Assembly (NCBI GenBank): GCA_902606115.1
Contig: CACLFM010000001.1
Location: forward strand, 172,311 to 236,310
Reading direction: 5' to 3'
Length of the DNA: 64,000 nucleotides
Origin: an uncultured Pelagibacteraceae bacterium
Lineage (GTDB): Bacteria > Pseudomonadota > Alphaproteobacteria > Pelagibacterales > Pelagibacteraceae
A model generated the notes under the pieces. It had not been told where the DNA came from and made no database searches. It saw only the letters and a list, made by a program, of their open reading frames with translations. The translations under genes were made by a program, and so were the position numbers. Each line of letters starts with the position of its first letter. Position 1 is the stretch's first letter. Shown here piece after piece: positions 54,496 through 63,635 of the stretch.

Positions 54496-55493
54496 GAATA
54501 ATTTTTTACTAATTTTACTAAATAATCTACCATATTTGGGTTAGTATTAGGTAGGACACCATGACCAAGATTAAATATATAATGTTTGTTTTTGAATATA
54601 TCTAAATATTTTTTTACATTTATTTCTAGTTCCTGTTTGCTACCAAGCAAGAAATTTGGGTTTAAACCTCCTTGTACCACTATATCTATATCTTCTGAAA
54701 TTTTCTTTGGATCAACATTATAGTCAATACTAATAACATCCGGTTTCACTATGTTAACATATTTTTTGTAATCATTTATTCCTTTCGGAAAACAAATAGC
54801 TGGGATATTTTTAGATTTTGTAAAATCCACTAATTCTTTTGTGGGTTCATATATATATTTTTCGTAATTTTTCACATCCAATAAACCTGCCCAACTATCG
54901 AATATTTGAATAATTGTTGCTCCATTTTTAATTTGGTTTTCGATATGTATTTTAAGAAATTTAATTATGATTTTTAGCAATTCATCAATAATCTTTTCAT
55001 CTTTCAGGTTAGGGTTTATATCTTCATTTTTTGGAGATTTTTTGTTAAGCATGTATATAAGAATTGTCCAAGGGGCACCGACAAAACCTATAAGGTCTTT
55101 ATTCTTTAATTCTTTTTTTTCTTTGGTTTTTTTAATAGCACCGTAAACAGGGTTAAGTTTTGCTATAAATTCTTTTTCTTCTGTCTTAAAAATCTGTTTG
55201 GTATTTAGATTACCTAACATTGGTCCATAATCTTTTTTGAATTTAACATTTTGACCTAAAGCATATGGAACGAGCAATATATCAGAGAATATTATAGCAG
55301 CATCTATTTCAAATCTTCTTAAAGGTTGAACAGTAATCTCGGAAGATAAATTTTCATTTAAACACAATTTCATAAAATCTAAATTTTCTGCTCTAATTTT
55401 TCTAAATTCTGGCAGATATCTTCCTGCTTGCCTCATTAACCATATACAATTAGTGTTTGTTTTCCTTCTTATACAGTTTATCAAAGTAGTCAT
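54492..55493 (-). CDS. hemE: Uroporphyrinogen decarboxylase
   Basis: Decarboxylates uroporphyrinogen III to coproporphyrinogen III. The 333 residues start with CIWLMRQAGRYLPEFRKIRA, the active-site signature, and contain VPYALGQNVKF and FVGAPWTILIYMLN. It is the first gene of the haem operon and abuts the candidate origin, as in Caulobacter and Rickettsia. Confidence 0.97.
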   Translation of the reverse strand: MTTLINCIRRKTNTNCIWLMRQAGRYLPEFRKIRAENLDFMKLCLNENLSSEITVQPLRRFEIDAAIIFSDILLVPYALGQNVKFKKDYGPMLGNLNTKQIFKTEEKEFIAKLNPVYGAIKKTKEKKELKNKDLIGFVGAPWTILIYMLNKKSPKNEDINPNLKDEKIIDELLKIIIKFLKIHIENQIKNGATIIQIFDSWAGLLDVKNYEKYIYEPTKELVDFTKSKNIPAICFPKGINDYKKYVNIVKPDVISIDYNVDPKKISEDIDIVVQGGLNPNFLLGSKQELEINVKKYLDIFKNKHYIFNLGHGVLPNTNPNMVDYLVKLVKNYS

Positions 55494-55777
55494 AATAATA
55501 GATAAAGTAATACTTATATTATTTGTATTAGAAACGTTAATAATGAATATTACTATTTATTGACACTTTTATAACATCTTTTTCACAACAAACTTGTGTA
55601 AATAAATACCCAAAATAAAGGAATTATTTGTTAAAACAATTTTTATTCAAAAATCAACATATTGGTTATAAACATGTCTAATAATGTTATTAAAAACCTT
55701 TTTCTTTGATTTTAAAATGAGAATTTATAAATTTATTTATAAGTTAATATTAATACAAAAATCTTTATTATTTATAC
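55494..55777. other. Candidate chromosome replication origin (oriC)
   Basis: The longest gene-free gap in the window (284 bases), almost pure A/T. It lies between hemE and the PPSR gene, the oriC site in Caulobacter crescentus and Rickettsia. Four sequences match TTATNCACA in 8 of 9 positions (55557-55565, 55579-55587, 55643-55651, 55666-55674), none perfectly. Genes run away from it on both sides and a parS site lies 10 kb away. In such AT-rich DNA the box matches alone are weak; synteny carries the call. Promoters for hemE and PPSR must also be here. Confidence 0.6.
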
Positions 55778-56602
55778 ATGAGTAATACTTATGAAATTTA
55801 CCTCGTTTCAGACTCAACTGGCGAAACCTTAGAAAGAATTTTTCTTGCAATAAAAGCACAATTTAAAAATTTTAGTTATAAAACCCATTATTTTTCTTTT
55901 ACAAGGACAGAAAATCAAATTCTGAAAATTATAGAAAACTCAACAAAAAATAAAAATTCTATCTTTTTATATACTATAGTAGACAATAAACTTGCACAGT
56001 TTTTATCTAATGAGTGTAATAAGAAAAACATACCCTGTTTTGGTGTGTTAGGAGACCTTATCCTTACATTTTCAAAATTATTAAATCAAGAAGCAAGCCA
56101 TATCCCAAGTGGTCAACATGTTATGAATGAAGAGTATTACAAAAAAATTGAAGCTATACAGTTCACCATGAACCATGATGATGGTAATTCTTTAGAAGAT
56201 ATTGGAAAATCAGATGTAATATTATTAGGAGTAAGCAGAACAAGCAAAACACCAACGTCGATTTATTTGGCAAACAAAGGTATGAAAATTTCTAATATAC
56301 CATTAATAAATGAACAATCTGTTCCAAATTTTTTAAGGGAACAACCAAATTGTACTTGTATTATTGGGCTAACAGCAGAGCCAGATAGATTGGTAGATTT
56401 AAGAAAAAATAGAATGCAGTCTATAAAAGAAAGTGAAAATAAAAATTATATAAATTACGACAAAATTAAAAATGAAATAGTTGAGTCAAAAAAATTGTTT
56501 CAAAAGTATAATTGGCCAACTATAGACGTTACCAGGAAATCAGTAGAGGAAACAGCGGCCTCGATACTTAAAATTCACGACATATTTAATGAAAATGAAT
56601 AA
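55778..56602 (+). CDS. Pyruvate, phosphate dikinase regulatory protein (PPSR, DUF299)
   Basis: ADP-dependent kinase/phosphorylase controlling pyruvate-phosphate dikinase or PEP synthase. The 274 residues begin IYLVSDSTGETLERIFLAI and contain the P-loop-like ILLGVSRTSKTPTSIYLANKG and IGLTAEPDRLVDLRKNRM, diagnostic of the family. Which of the two targets it controls is not shown. It overlaps maf by 14 bases or fewer depending on the maf start. Confidence 0.93.
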   Translation: MSNTYEIYLVSDSTGETLERIFLAIKAQFKNFSYKTHYFSFTRTENQILKIIENSTKNKNSIFLYTIVDNKLAQFLSNECNKKNIPCFGVLGDLILTFSKLLNQEASHIPSGQHVMNEEYYKKIEAIQFTMNHDDGNSLEDIGKSDVILLGVSRTSKTPTSIYLANKGMKISNIPLINEQSVPNFLREQPNCTCIIGLTAEPDRLVDLRKNRMQSIKESENKNYINYDKIKNEIVESKKLFQKYNWPTIDVTRKSVEETAASILKIHDIFNENE

Positions 56603-57179
56603 AATTATATTAGCATCAAAAAGTGAAGTCAGAAAAAAAATACTGTTGGATAACGGCATATTTTGTCAAGCAGAACCATCTAAAGTTGATGAAGAAATCA
56701 TAAAAAGATCATTGTTGCAAGAGGGCGCATCACCAGAAATTATATCTAAAAATCTTGCAGAACTTAAGGCAAATAAAGTAAGCAACAAAATGCCCGAAGA
56801 ATTAGTGCTAGGAGCAGATAGCGTGATAGATCTAAGTGGTGAAATAATATCCAAACCAAGATCAAGACAGGAGGCGCTTGATATATTGAGAAAAATGAAT
56901 GGCAAAAGCCATTTTTTAATAAGCTCAGTTTGTATTTCAAAAAAAGGAAGTATGATATGGAATTATACCGATAAAGCAAAATTAGTAATGAAAGATCTTA
57001 ATGAAAATGAATTAAAGAATTATTTATCTAAAATATCCGATAAAGATCTCTATTCTTACAATGTTTATCAAATTGAAGGTAATGGAAAAGATTTGTTTAG
57101 CGAGATTAATGGTGACAAAAATACAATAATGGGCTTGCCGATAACAAAAATTAAAAATTATTTACAAGAATACAAATGA
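56589..57179 (+). CDS. maf: Maf-family nucleotide pyrophosphatase
   Basis: House-cleaning pyrophosphatase acting on dTTP/UTP or modified nucleotides. The 196 residues contain IILASKSEVRKKILLDNG, VLGADSVIDLSGEIISKPRS and NGKSHFLISSVCI. The true start may be the second Met (56595). It overlaps aroE by four bases. Confidence 0.94.
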   Translation: MKMNKIILASKSEVRKKILLDNGIFCQAEPSKVDEEIIKRSLLQEGASPEIISKNLAELKANKVSNKMPEELVLGADSVIDLSGEIISKPRSRQEALDILRKMNGKSHFLISSVCISKKGSMIWNYTDKAKLVMKDLNENELKNYLSKISDKDLYSYNVYQIEGNGKDLFSEINGDKNTIMGLPITKIKNYLQEYK

Positions 57180-57958
57180 AAAAATATTTTGTAATTGGCA
57201 ATCCAATTAACCACTCTCTCTCACCAGAATTACATAATTTTTGGCTTAAAAAAAATAATATTAATGCTACCTATGAAAAAATTAAATTAGAAGAAAATGA
57301 GCTGGAAAATTTTATTAAGAGATTAAGAAATGATGAAATTCATGGGATAAATGTAACTGTCCCTTTTAAAAATAAGGTTATAAAATATTTGGATAAACTT
57401 AGTCTAGAGGTAGAAACAACTGGTTCTGTCAACACTATTTATAAAAATGGAAACGACATAATTGGACACAACACAGATGTGGCTGGTTTCGAATTAGGTT
57501 TAAGACATTCGAAAATTAATGTCTTACATAAATCAATTTTAATTTTAGGCGCTGGCGGGGTGGTTCCATCAATTATTTACTCTCTTCTAAGCATGGGTTG
57601 TAAAAAAATATTTTTATCAAACAGGACAGTCGAAAAAGCTGAAGATATTAAAAAAAAATTTGATGATATAGACATAATAAAATGGGGAGAGACACCTGAT
57701 TTTGATATTATCATAAATGCTACAAGCGTAGGTCTTAAAAGTGATAGTTTAGACCTAGACTTGAACGTGAAAGATAAAATTTTTTACGATGTAATCTACA
57801 ATCCAAAAGAAACACAATTCCTAAAGAAAGCAAAAGAGATGGGTAATAAAACTGAAAATGGTAAACTCATGTTTATTTACCAAGCAAATCAATCTTTTTC
57901 AATATGGAATAACGTTATACCCAAAATAGACCACGAGGCTTTAAAAATACTAGAATGA
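57176..57958 (+). CDS. aroE: Shikimate dehydrogenase
   Basis: Reduces 3-dehydroshikimate in aromatic amino-acid synthesis. The 260 residues show the shikimate-binding NPINHSLSPELHNFWL, catalytic lysine in NVTVPFKNKVIKYLDKL, GHNTDVAGFE and the NADP loop LGAGGVVPSIIYSLL. It overlaps maf and coaE by four bases. Confidence 0.96.
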   Translation: MKKYFVIGNPINHSLSPELHNFWLKKNNINATYEKIKLEENELENFIKRLRNDEIHGINVTVPFKNKVIKYLDKLSLEVETTGSVNTIYKNGNDIIGHNTDVAGFELGLRHSKINVLHKSILILGAGGVVPSIIYSLLSMGCKKIFLSNRTVEKAEDIKKKFDDIDIIKWGETPDFDIIINATSVGLKSDSLDLDLNVKDKIFYDVIYNPKETQFLKKAKEMGNKTENGKLMFIYQANQSFSIWNNVIPKIDHEALKILE

Positions 57959-58542
57959 TTAAAATTAGTTTAGTTGGAGATATAGGCGCAGGTAAAACGT
58001 ATGTTTCGAAGTTGTTTATGACACCTTATTTTTCAGCTGACATAGAGGTCGCAAAGATCTATAAAAATAATAGGAAATGCTATATTGAGCTGAAAAAAAA
58101 ATTTCCCAAATTTATCAAAAAATTTCCTATAAAAAAAAGTGAATTGTCAAATATAATTAAGGATAAAATTACTAACCTCAAAAAGATTGGTGTTATAGTC
58201 CATCCTTTTGTAAGAAAAAAACTTAAAATATTTTTAAATAAAAATAATAATAAAAAAATTGTAGTTCTAGATATACCTCTATATTTGGAAAATAAAATGA
58301 ATAAAAAAAATGATATTATAATATTCCTTAAGACCATTAAAAAAGAGGCAGATAAAAGATTAAAAAAAAGAAAAAACTTTAGTAAAAAACTATTAAATAT
58401 TCTTCGTGAATCCCAGCTACCATTGAAACAAAAAAGAAAAAAATCAAAATATATTTTGGTAAATAATTACGATGCTGCAATTATGAAAAAAAAGGTTAAA
58501 ATATTAAAGGATAAAATATTAAATGATAGAAGTAGTTCTTGA
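57955..58542 (+). CDS. coaE: Dephospho-CoA kinase
   Basis: Last step of coenzyme A synthesis. The 195 residues have the P-loop VGDIGAGKTYVSKLF and the core VLDIPLYLENKM (substrate lid region) but are very lysine-rich and divergent; the common DAD motif is changed to SADIEVAKIY. Position between aroE and dnaQ supports the call. Its end overlaps dnaQ by 20 bases. Confidence 0.88.
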   Translation: MIKISLVGDIGAGKTYVSKLFMTPYFSADIEVAKIYKNNRKCYIELKKKFPKFIKKFPIKKSELSNIIKDKITNLKKIGVIVHPFVRKKLKIFLNKNNNKKIVVLDIPLYLENKMNKKNDIIIFLKTIKKEADKRLKKRKNFSKKLLNILRESQLPLKQKRKKSKYILVNNYDAAIMKKKVKILKDKILNDRSSS

Positions 58543-59182
58543 TACAGAAACAACAGGGCTTTCAGTTGCAAGTGGCCATAGGATCGTCGAAATAGGATGT
58601 ATTGAATTAAAAAATTTATTACCTACTTCTAAAACTTTTCATTGCTACTTAAATCCTCAGAGAAAAGTCTCGGAAGATGCCGTGAAGGTTCATGGCTATA
58701 CTGATGAGTTTTTATCTGATAAAAAATTATTTAAAGACGTTGTTGATGAGTTTCTTAGTTTTATTGAAAATAAAAAATTAATAATACATAACGCAGAATT
58801 TGATATATCTCATTTAAATAATGAACTTAAATTAATTGGTAAAAATGTAATAAATAAAGAAAATGTTATTGATACTTTAGATTTAGCAAGAGAAAAATAT
58901 CCAGGATCTCAAATTAGTTTAGATGCTCTTTGTAGAAGATTTAGAATAGATAATTCAAGAAGAAAGCTTCATACAGCATTAATTGACTGTGAGCTTTTAT
59001 CTAAAGTTTACATAAATTTAATTGATCAGAAAGAGCCAAAATTAGATTTCATGTCAGGGGATACAAGAAATTTAGAAAATGTCAAGGTTACAAACTATTG
59101 TAAAAAAATTATTGAACCATCTGATGATGAATTAAGAAATCATAAAATTTTTATAAAAAAGTCTTTAAAGAAAACTATTTAA
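58523..59182 (+). CDS. dnaQ: DNA polymerase III epsilon subunit (proofreading)
   Basis: 3'-5' exonuclease of the replicative polymerase. The 219 residues have VVLDTETTGLSVASGHRIVE (Exo I Asp-Glu), IIHNAEFDISHLNNEL (Exo II) and LHTALIDCELLSKVY (Exo III with His and Asp). The start overlaps coaE by 20 bases. It converges on secB by four bases. Confidence 0.96.
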   Translation: MIEVVLDTETTGLSVASGHRIVEIGCIELKNLLPTSKTFHCYLNPQRKVSEDAVKVHGYTDEFLSDKKLFKDVVDEFLSFIENKKLIIHNAEFDISHLNNELKLIGKNVINKENVIDTLDLAREKYPGSQISLDALCRRFRIDNSRRKLHTALIDCELLSKVYINLIDQKEPKLDFMSGDTRNLENVKVTNYCKKIIEPSDDELRNHKIFIKKSLKKTI

Positions 59183-59604
59183 TTTTTCTTACCTTTATAT
59201 AATTCATTAAAGTCAACTTTAGTTTCAAATTTTACATTTGGATAACCAGAATGACTAAGTAGATCTAAGAAAATTTTTTCGATTTTTGGATAAACTTCTG
59301 TTGGAACGTCTTTTAAAAATATCGGTTCTAAAATTTCCTTTGTATTTACATCTTCGTCAATTTTTACAACAACCGCATATACCATTTCAAAATAGCCATG
59401 ACTATTACTACTATTATTCTCTTTAAATTTTGTTGATATCGAAACCTCAGCCATTTTATTCTTAAGGGGTTTTGTGTTTATATCAATAAACAATTTATAT
59501 TTAGAAATATTTTCTTTAGTATATATATAACTTTCAATATCTTTTGTTTCAGCAGAGATGTCTTTAATAAATTCTCCTAGTATCCTGTAATTTTTTTTTT
59601 CCAT
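59179..59604 (-). CDS. secB: Protein-export chaperone SecB
   Basis: Tetrameric chaperone that keeps secretory precursors unfolded for SecA. The 141 residues show the fold-typical FIKDISAETKDIESYI, IYTKENISKYKLFIDINTKP and the region FFLDLLSHSGYPNVKF-like end (EKIFLDLLSHSGYPNVKF). It overlaps fxsA by one base. The context dnaQ-secB-fxsA-Tim44 is conserved in alphaproteobacteria. Confidence 0.92.
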   Translation of the reverse strand: MEKKNYRILGEFIKDISAETKDIESYIYTKENISKYKLFIDINTKPLKNKMAEVSISTKFKENNSSNSHGYFEMVYAVVVKIDEDVNTKEILEPIFLKDVPTEVYPKIEKIFLDLLSHSGYPNVKFETKVDFNELYKGKKN

Positions 59605-60023
59605 TATTTATCTTTATCCTCATACTCACCTTCAATCAAATCATCTTTAGTTTTTTTGTTTGTGCTTTTTTGCTTTGTATATTTTTTACTCAAATAATTA
59701 AAAAAAATATTTCTAGTTACTGGGAAAATTAACAAAAAACCAATTAGATCTGTAGCAAAACCTGGAATAATTAAAAGTAATGCCGCTAATGCTAAAGCAG
59801 CCCCGGACATCATTTCGTATATTGGCATTTGGTTTCTATAAAGTTGTGTAATACCAGATTTTAAAGTATTCAAACCTTGTAACCTTGCAAAATAAACCCC
59901 AACAACAGCAGTTAAAAGAATAACAAGAATTGTATTAAAAGCACCTATTTGTCCCCCAATTTGAATGAAAAGGTAAATTTCAATAAGAGGAACAAATAAA
60001 ATTATTAGTAAAAGTGTGTTCAT
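59604..60023 (-). CDS. fxsA: FxsA-family membrane protein
   Basis: Small inner-membrane protein of 139 residues with three spans; the start LLLIILFVPLIEIYLFIQIG and the motif IIPGFATDLIGFLLIFPVTR are diagnostic. Named for an effect on T7 exclusion in Escherichia coli but universally conserved in proteobacteria, so not phage-derived. The tail is polar and acidic. It diverges from the Tim44-like gene by 58 bases. Confidence 0.92.
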   Translation of the reverse strand: MNTLLLIILFVPLIEIYLFIQIGGQIGAFNTILVILLTAVVGVYFARLQGLNTLKSGITQLYRNQMPIYEMMSGAALALAALLLIIPGFATDLIGFLLIFPVTRNIFFNYLSKKYTKQKSTNKKTKDDLIEGEYEDKDK

Positions 60024-60081
60024 TTGTCATTAATCTAATTTGCTAGTTGAAATTAAGCAATAGAGTAAATATGATAAAGTT

Positions 60082-60669
60082 ATGAGTTATAGCTTTGAAT
60101 ATATAGATATAATACTCCTGGCAATGATTGCTGGTTTCATATTTTTGAGACTAAGAGGAATTTTAGGTAAAAAGTCTGGTTTTGAGGAAGATGTTACCCA
60201 GAGCTTCCCACACGAGTTTCCAAATGTAAATAAAATCAAAAAGACAAACTTTGACATTTTTGACGATAAGGCAAAATCTGAATTTTTGTCCGGAGCTAAA
60301 ATAGCCTACGAGAATATCATCACTGATTTTTCAAAAGGAAATTTAAAAAACATTAAAAACCTTTTAGAAAAAAAAGTTTTTAACCAATTTCAGGAAGCTA
60401 TTTCTGAGCGAGAAAAACATGGCAACATTTCAGAAACAACTTTTATAGGAATTAATTCAGCAGAAATCAAACAACACGACAGAAATGGTAACTTCCTTGA
60501 AGTGACAGTGGATTTCGTAAGTGAAATTATTTCATGTGTCAAAGATAAAAACTTAAAAATTATTTCTGGTGATCCAGAAAAAGTTAAAAAAGTTTATGAT
60601 ACTTGGAAATTTGCAAAAGATGTGAAGTCGAATGATCCAAACTGGTCATTGATTGAAACAAACGTTTAA
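60082..60669 (+). CDS. Tim44-domain protein
   Basis: The 195 residues have an N-terminal membrane span (about 8-25, IDIILLAMIAGFIFLRLRG) and a Tim44-like/NTF2-fold domain (SEFLSGAKIAYENIITDFSK, IKNLLEKKVFNQFQEAI). Alphaproteobacterial relatives (TimA-type) are membrane-associated and near secB, suggesting a role in envelope protein handling. It abuts the Smr gene. Confidence 0.9.
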   Translation: MSYSFEYIDIILLAMIAGFIFLRLRGILGKKSGFEEDVTQSFPHEFPNVNKIKKTNFDIFDDKAKSEFLSGAKIAYENIITDFSKGNLKNIKNLLEKKVFNQFQEAISEREKHGNISETTFIGINSAEIKQHDRNGNFLEVTVDFVSEIISCVKDKNLKIISGDPEKVKKVYDTWKFAKDVKSNDPNWSLIETNV

Positions 60670-61074
60670 TTGAATAAAAAACTATCTAATAAAGATTTAA
60701 AAGATTGGAAAAATTTCGTAGAGGGAAACGAGAAAGTTCAAAATAAAGATTACATTAAAGACCAAATAAAATATAAAAATGAAGCAACTATAGATCTTCA
60801 TGGATTTTCCCTAGATCATGCTAACAGCAAAGTAGAAAAATTTATTGTTGATTGCTTTAATAAAAAAGTATTAAAATTAAATATCATTACAGGAAAAGGA
60901 TTAAGATCAAAAGTTGACAAAGATCCTTATCAATCAAAAAATTTAGGTATTCTAAAATACTCTGTTCCAGAATTTATTAAATCAAATACAGAGTTGATGA
61001 AAATAATCAAAAAAGTTGATGATAATACAGATGAAAAAAATTTAGGTTTTTTTTCTGTTTACTTAAAGCTATAA
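60670..61074 (+). CDS. Smr-domain protein
   Basis: The 134 residues end in an Smr domain (about 40-134), with [20 protein letters not shown] and the nucleotide-contacting [12 protein letters not shown]. Smr domains are endonucleases, some acting on stalled mRNA. Translation starts at a TTG directly after the Tim44-type stop codon, implying coupled translation. It converges with hslU by six bases. Confidence 0.88.
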   Translation: MNKKLSNKDLKDWKNFVEGNEKVQNKDYIKDQIKYKNEATIDLHGFSLDHANSKVEKFIVDCFNKKVLKLNIITGKGLRSKVDKDPYQSKNLGILKYSVPEFIKSNTELMKIIKKVDDNTDEKNLGFFSVYLKL

Positions 61075-62433
61075 AATAAACTTTGACAAATCGTTATCTT
61101 TTACTAGTTGTCCAAGATTCTCTGTAACATATTTAGAGTCTATTATAATTTTTTCGCCAGACCTGTCAGTTGCGGTAAAACTAATTTCATCGAGAATTCT
61201 TTCAATTATTGTATGAAGTCTTCTTGCACCTATATTTTCTACTGATGAATTTACTTCAGTCGCAAGATTGGCAATAGTTTCGATCCCATCATCAGAAAAT
61301 TCCAAGTCAACATTTTCAGTTTTTAGCAAAGCCTTATATTGTTTGATTAAACTATTATCTGGCTCTTTCAAAATTCTCTTAAAATCATCACTTGTAAGAG
61401 CGTCTAATTCGACCCTAATAGGTAATCTACCTTGGAGTTCTGGCAACAAGTCAGATGGTTTCGCCAATTGAAAAGCTCCAGAAGCAATGAAAAGTATATG
61501 ATCAGTTTTAACTGGTCCATATTTTGTGCTTACTGTGGTACCTTCAATAAGTGGAAGAAGGTCTCTTTGAACACCTTCCCTTGATACATCTCCTCCAGCC
61601 CTGTCAGTTCTTCCTGAAATCTTATCTATTTCATCTAAGAAAACTATGCCATTGTTTTCAGTAACATTTTTTGCTGATTTTATTATTTTATCTTGTTCAA
61701 TTAATTTATCTGCTTCTTCGTTAAGTAAGATCTCATGAGATTCTTTTACTGTCATTTTTTTCTTTTTAGCTTTACCGCCCATCGATTTACCTAACATTTC
61801 ACCGATATTTATCATCCCAATATTTGCACCTGGCATTCCTGGTATTTCAAAACTTGGCATGTTGTTAGATTCGCTTGTTGCGATTTCTATTTCATTATCG
61901 TCTAAGTCACCATTTCTTAATCTTTTTCTAAAACTTTCTCTTGTTGCAACTGACGCCTTATCTCCAACTAAAACATCCAAAACTCTCTCCTCTGCAAGTT
62001 TTTGGGCTTTAGTATGGACTTCCTTTCTTTTTTTAACTTTTTCCATAGCAATAGCTATTTCAAGCAAGTCTCTTATAATCTGTTCAACGTCTCTCCCGAC
62101 ATACCCAACTTCTGTAAATCTCGTAGCTTCAACTTTTACAAAAGGTGCCTCAGCTAATTTTGATAGTCGTCTTGATATTTCAGTTTTTCCAACTCCTGTT
62201 GGACCAATCATTAAAATATTCTTAGGAAGCACTTCATCACGCATGTCTCCTGTTAGAGCTTGTCTTCTCCATCTATTCCTTAAAGCAATAGCCACAGCTC
62301 TTTTTGCTTTATTTTGACCAACAACATATCTATCTAGTTCAGACACAATTTCTCTTGGAGACAATGAGTCGATATGACTTTCTTTTCTCTCTCCAGCTTT
62401 TTTTGGAAAAGTTTTTATATTAGATTTTTCCAT
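61069..62433 (-). CDS. hslU: HslU ATPase of the HslUV protease
   Basis: AAA+ unfoldase that feeds HslV. The 454 residues have [17 protein letters not shown], Walker [15 protein letters not shown], an intermediate domain (about 150-240), Walker [11 protein letters not shown], and the sensor-2 region [16 protein letters not shown]. It abuts hslV with one base overlap. Confidence 0.98.
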   Translation of the reverse strand: MEKSNIKTFPKKAGERKESHIDSLSPREIVSELDRYVVGQNKAKRAVAIALRNRWRRQALTGDMRDEVLPKNILMIGPTGVGKTEISRRLSKLAEAPFVKVEATRFTEVGYVGRDVEQIIRDLLEIAIAMEKVKKRKEVHTKAQKLAEERVLDVLVGDKASVATRESFRKRLRNGDLDDNEIEIATSESNNMPSFEIPGMPGANIGMINIGEMLGKSMGGKAKKKKMTVKESHEILLNEEADKLIEQDKIIKSAKNVTENNGIVFLDEIDKISGRTDRAGGDVSREGVQRDLLPLIEGTTVSTKYGPVKTDHILFIASGAFQLAKPSDLLPELQGRLPIRVELDALTSDDFKRILKEPDNSLIKQYKALLKTENVDLEFSDDGIETIANLATEVNSSVENIGARRLHTIIERILDEISFTATDRSGEKIIIDSKYVTENLGQLVKDNDLSKFIL

Positions 62434-62948
62434 TAAATTTTTTCAACTCTAATATTATTATTTGTAAAAACGCAAATATCAGACGCAACTTGAATAGCTT
62501 TTTTCGCAACTTCTTCTGCCTTTAATTCAGTATCCATTAATACCTTTGCTGCAGCCAGAGCATAATTTCCGCCTGAGCCAATTCCAATTATATTTCCTTC
62601 AGGTTCCAAGACGTCACCTGTTCCAGAAATTATAAAACTTTTCTCCTTATCACCAATTGCCATAAGCGCTTCTAATCTTCTTAAATATTTATCAGTTCTC
62701 CAATCTTTAGCTAACTCAACAGCTGCCCTTGTCAAATTCCCAGCATGCTTTTCTAGTTTTGCCTCTAGCCTTTCAAATAAAGTTAAAGCATCTGCTGTTG
62801 AACCAGCAAATCCTGCGATCACATTTCTTTTCTCAATTTTACGAACTTTGTTAGCATTGCTTTTTATCACGGTATTTCCCATACTCACTTGACCATCACT
62901 TGCCACAACTACGTCATTATTTTTTCTTACTAATACTATCGTTGTCAT
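62433..62948 (-). CDS. hslV: HslV peptidase of the HslUV protease
   Basis: Threonine peptidase whose mature N-terminus is the catalytic threonine in [31 protein letters not shown] and [18 protein letters not shown] are family signatures. The 171 residues are typical. It is first in an hslV-hslU operon, with a heat-shock-type promoter upstream. Confidence 0.98.
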   Translation of the reverse strand: MTTIVLVRKNNDVVVASDGQVSMGNTVIKSNANKVRKIEKRNVIAGFAGSTADALTLFERLEAKLEKHAGNLTRAAVELAKDWRTDKYLRRLEALMAIGDKEKSFIISGTGDVLEPEGNIIGIGSGGNYALAAAKVLMDTELKAEEVAKKAIQVASDICVFTNNNIRVEKI

Positions 62949-62954
62949 TTTAGT

Positions 62955-62983
62955 TAAATGGATATTAATTTTAAATGTTCAAG
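62955..62983 (-). promoter_or_regulatory. Heat-shock (RpoH-type) promoter for hslVU
   Basis: On the minus strand CTTGAA (62983-62978), 16 bases, then CCATTTA (62961-62955) resemble the sigma-32 consensus CTTGAA...CCATNTA and lie six bases upstream of the hslV ATG. It implies a very short leader. It is weaker evidence than the dnaK site because the transcript would start at or next to the start codon. Confidence 0.55.
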
Positions 62984-63038
62984 TGTTAAATTAACTGTTA
63001 TTGATATAGTTAAATAATGTATATATATCTAACCTAAT

Positions 63039-63629
63039 ATGAAGAGAAAAGCAGAGATAAGTAGAAAAACTAAAGAAACCAAAGTTGATGTAGCCATTAA
63101 TATAGATGGCAAAGGTAAGTTTAAAATAGATACTGGTATTGGTTTTTTAGATCACATGCTAGAACAGTTATCTAAGCACTCTTCTATCGATTTGAAGGTA
63201 AAAGCCAAAGGAGACACCCACATAGACTTACATCATACGACAGAAGATACAGGAATTGCGATAGGGGAATGCTTGAAGAAAGCATCAAAAAAATTTGTAG
63301 GTATTAAAAGATATGCTCATGCAATGATACCAATGGATGAAACTTTAACTAGAGTTGCATTGGATGTTTCAAATCGACCTTACTTAATTTGGAAGGTTGA
63401 TTTAAAGGTGGAAAAGCTTGGTGAAATGGACACAGAATTATTTAAAGAGTGGTTCCAAGCATTTTCGCAATCGGCAGGAATAACTTTGCACATAGAGAAT
63501 TTATATGGTGATAATAGTCACCACAAAGTTGAGTCTTGCTTCAAAGGATTAGCAAGATCTTTAAGAAGTGCACTAGAAATTGACCCAAAAAATAAGAACG
63601 TAATACCATCGACTAAAGGTTCTTTATAA
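63039..63629 (+). CDS. hisB: Imidazoleglycerol-phosphate dehydratase
   Basis: Sixth histidine-pathway step. The 196 residues are monofunctional (no phosphatase domain) and contain [16 protein letters not shown], the metal ligands in [14 protein letters not shown], and [18 protein letters not shown]. It heads an operon with hisH, seven bases apart, and diverges from hslV across 90 bases. Confidence 0.97.
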   Translation: MKRKAEISRKTKETKVDVAINIDGKGKFKIDTGIGFLDHMLEQLSKHSSIDLKVKAKGDTHIDLHHTTEDTGIAIGECLKKASKKFVGIKRYAHAMIPMDETLTRVALDVSNRPYLIWKVDLKVEKLGEMDTELFKEWFQAFSQSAGITLHIENLYGDNSHHKVESCFKGLARSLRSALEIDPKNKNVIPSTKGSL

Positions 63630-63635
63630 GAATTA

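Noticed and set aside
59604..60023. Phage-related gene (FxsA, T7 exclusion)
   Set aside because: FxsA is a conserved proteobacterial membrane protein; no phage genes lie nearby.
61859..62317. A 152-codon open frame antisense to hslU
   Set aside because: Same reasoning: shadow of a highly conserved gene, with no start signal.
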